Shown here in pieces: positions 62,801 to 64,000 of a stretch of DNA of 64,000 nt. The notes beneath the pieces are model-generated. The model saw nothing but the letters and a program-made list of their open reading frames with translations. It was not told where the DNA came from and did no database searches. Each line of letters starts with the position of its first letter. Within the stretch, counting starts at the first letter, position 1. Location of the stretch: the NCBI RefSeq assembly GCF_014905175.1, contig NC_057791.1, positions 3,968,001 through 4,032,000 on the forward strand. The letters are read 5' to 3'. The translations under genes were made by a program, and so were the position numbers. This DNA is from Aphidius gifuensis (Eukaryota; Arthropoda; Insecta; Hymenoptera; Braconidae).

Positions 62801-64000
62801 GAAAATTTAATAATAAAAAAGTTTTATTTCTAAATTATTAAATATCACTTGATTAATATTTAAACGCTTTTGATGTTACCCCTTCATAAACCTAGTGTTG
62901 AAAATTTAATCAAATCAATGAATAGTTAATCTGATGGTCAACCCTATTAATCATGCAAGAGTTAAATTGAATCGAGCTTGACCATTCGGTAAATTTTGTT
63001 TTTCGAATTAATAAAAATATTATATATAAGCTAACTAATAAACCTTGTTAAATATATATATAATTATCCTTATATTATTTCACACTTTTCATTAGTCAAC
63101 TGTAAATTTAATTTTAAAAATAAATTATATGTCACAAGTTGGGAAAATATAAAAACTGCCTGATAAAATTAATCCTCACGCAGTGGCCTCAGGAAAAATA
63201 CCACAAGATAAACAATACCCAGTTTAGAAAAAAAAAAGGAAAAAAAATATAATTCTCATAACAATTTTAATTATAGTTGACTTTTTTGCTTTTTCAAAAT
63301 GTGTATTCTCTTTCTTTTTATCTTTCATTCAAACTTTTTTCACTAATTTTTAATTTAATAACAAAATATAGAAACATAAGACGGAGGACACGTTAAAAAA
63401 AAGAAACATTTTCTTTGAAGTTGATTTTTTTTTAAGCCAATGTCATCTACGAGTCAAATGAAATTTTATACAACTACTGAAGTTTGATAGATTGAAAAGT
63501 ATGTATATAGTAATAGTAAATAGATTTTATAAAAATAAAAAGTCGAAAGCATGGAATGAAGCAAAACTCATTTTATCAGAAATCACAGAGTAAATCGATC
63601 CAATATAAACTGCTAAAGTAGTCTCCAAGATAAGGCAAATGTTAGAAATTCCCTATGTTATATGATTGTGTGGAATTTTTTTTTCCTTGTTATATAAAAA
63701 AAATAACACAAAAAACAATACGGTGAAAACAAAGAAAAAAAAAATATATATATTCAGTCGTTATCATCTGTTTCTAAATTGATGGTGGTTTTTTTCTTTT
63801 CTTTGAATATTTTTTTATTTTTTTTATTTTACTAGATAATGTATATTCTGAATTTTCAAACAAAAGCGAATTTATTGATTTATTACATATAAAACAAAAA
63901 ATTGTGACTCAATATATTTCATCATTTATTCATTAATAAATCAAGCTTCAATTTAATATACCAATTATTATAAAATAAAAAAAAAATTAATTAATATCTG
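59831..64000. other. AT-rich intergenic or intronic DNA to the window end
   Basis: No supported gene. A polypyrimidine tract and cag at about 60406-60470 look like a strong acceptor leading into a mixed-composition stretch (60471-60720), possibly an exon of unknown kind. GAT/AAT repeats lie at 60531-60553. Frames at 61836-62242 are Lys/Phe-rich low-complexity. Confidence 0.35.
60531..60553. repeat. GAT/AAT trinucleotide repeat
   Basis: Short imperfect GAT run with AAT interruptions. Confidence 0.6.

Noticed and set aside
1..64000. Transposons, integrated viral segments and CRISPR arrays
   Set aside because: No transposase, integrase, reverse transcriptase or capsid motif, no terminal repeats with target-site duplications, and no regularly spaced direct repeats were seen; the poly(A) runs lack an attached element body.

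Overview
The window looks like a nuclear chromosome segment from an insect. It is very AT-rich, has GT-AG introns that are mostly 60-600 bp in the gene-dense part, and third codon positions lean strongly to A/T. The gene set (pyruvate carboxylase, NAA40, PhLP1, MCM-binding protein, a FAM166/CIMIP2 protein and a two-Ig Dpr cell-surface receptor) is animal, and the Dpr family points to arthropods. The extreme AT content and long A/T runs would fit a parasitoid wasp, but that is inference; no species is claimed.

Region 1 (1-12.8 kb) is compact, with six genes packed tail-to-tail or head-to-head: the 3' part of pyruvate carboxylase (+), NAA40 (-), a coiled-coil protein that may be augmin HAUS4 (+), phosducin-like protein 1 (-), MCM-binding protein (+) and a CIMIP2/FAM166 axonemal protein (-). 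The divergent promoters are about 390-400 bp. The promoter beside MCM-binding protein carries an exact E2F-type GCGGGAAA box. Splice junctions and reading phases were resolved by hand for all six, and every internal exon joins in frame.

Region 2 (12.8-17.9 kb) holds a two-exon gene for a small Ser-rich basic protein of 133 aa that I do not recognise. Its TGA stop is followed in the same frame by 54 more open codons with coding composition. This is the best novel signal in the window: a candidate stop-codon readthrough gene, or else a recently gained stop.

Region 3 (17.9-40.4 kb) is mostly AT-rich non-coding DNA. On the minus strand at 34.0-34.4 kb lie broken but recognisable pieces of a Whirlin/Dyschronic-type gene: the end of a PDZ domain with frameshifts, then a harmonin-homology-domain exon. 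Several other coding-like scraps, all weaker, are scattered from 22 to 38 kb.

Region 4 (40.4-64 kb) is a Dpr-type neuronal immunoglobulin receptor on the minus strand. It has five coding exons spread over 15 kb with two introns of 6.5-7.1 kb, and a 5'-UTR splice acceptor showing that transcription begins further upstream. A GC-richer island at 59.6-59.8 kb is a candidate promoter or regulatory element. I saw no tRNA, rRNA, CRISPR array or intact transposon.
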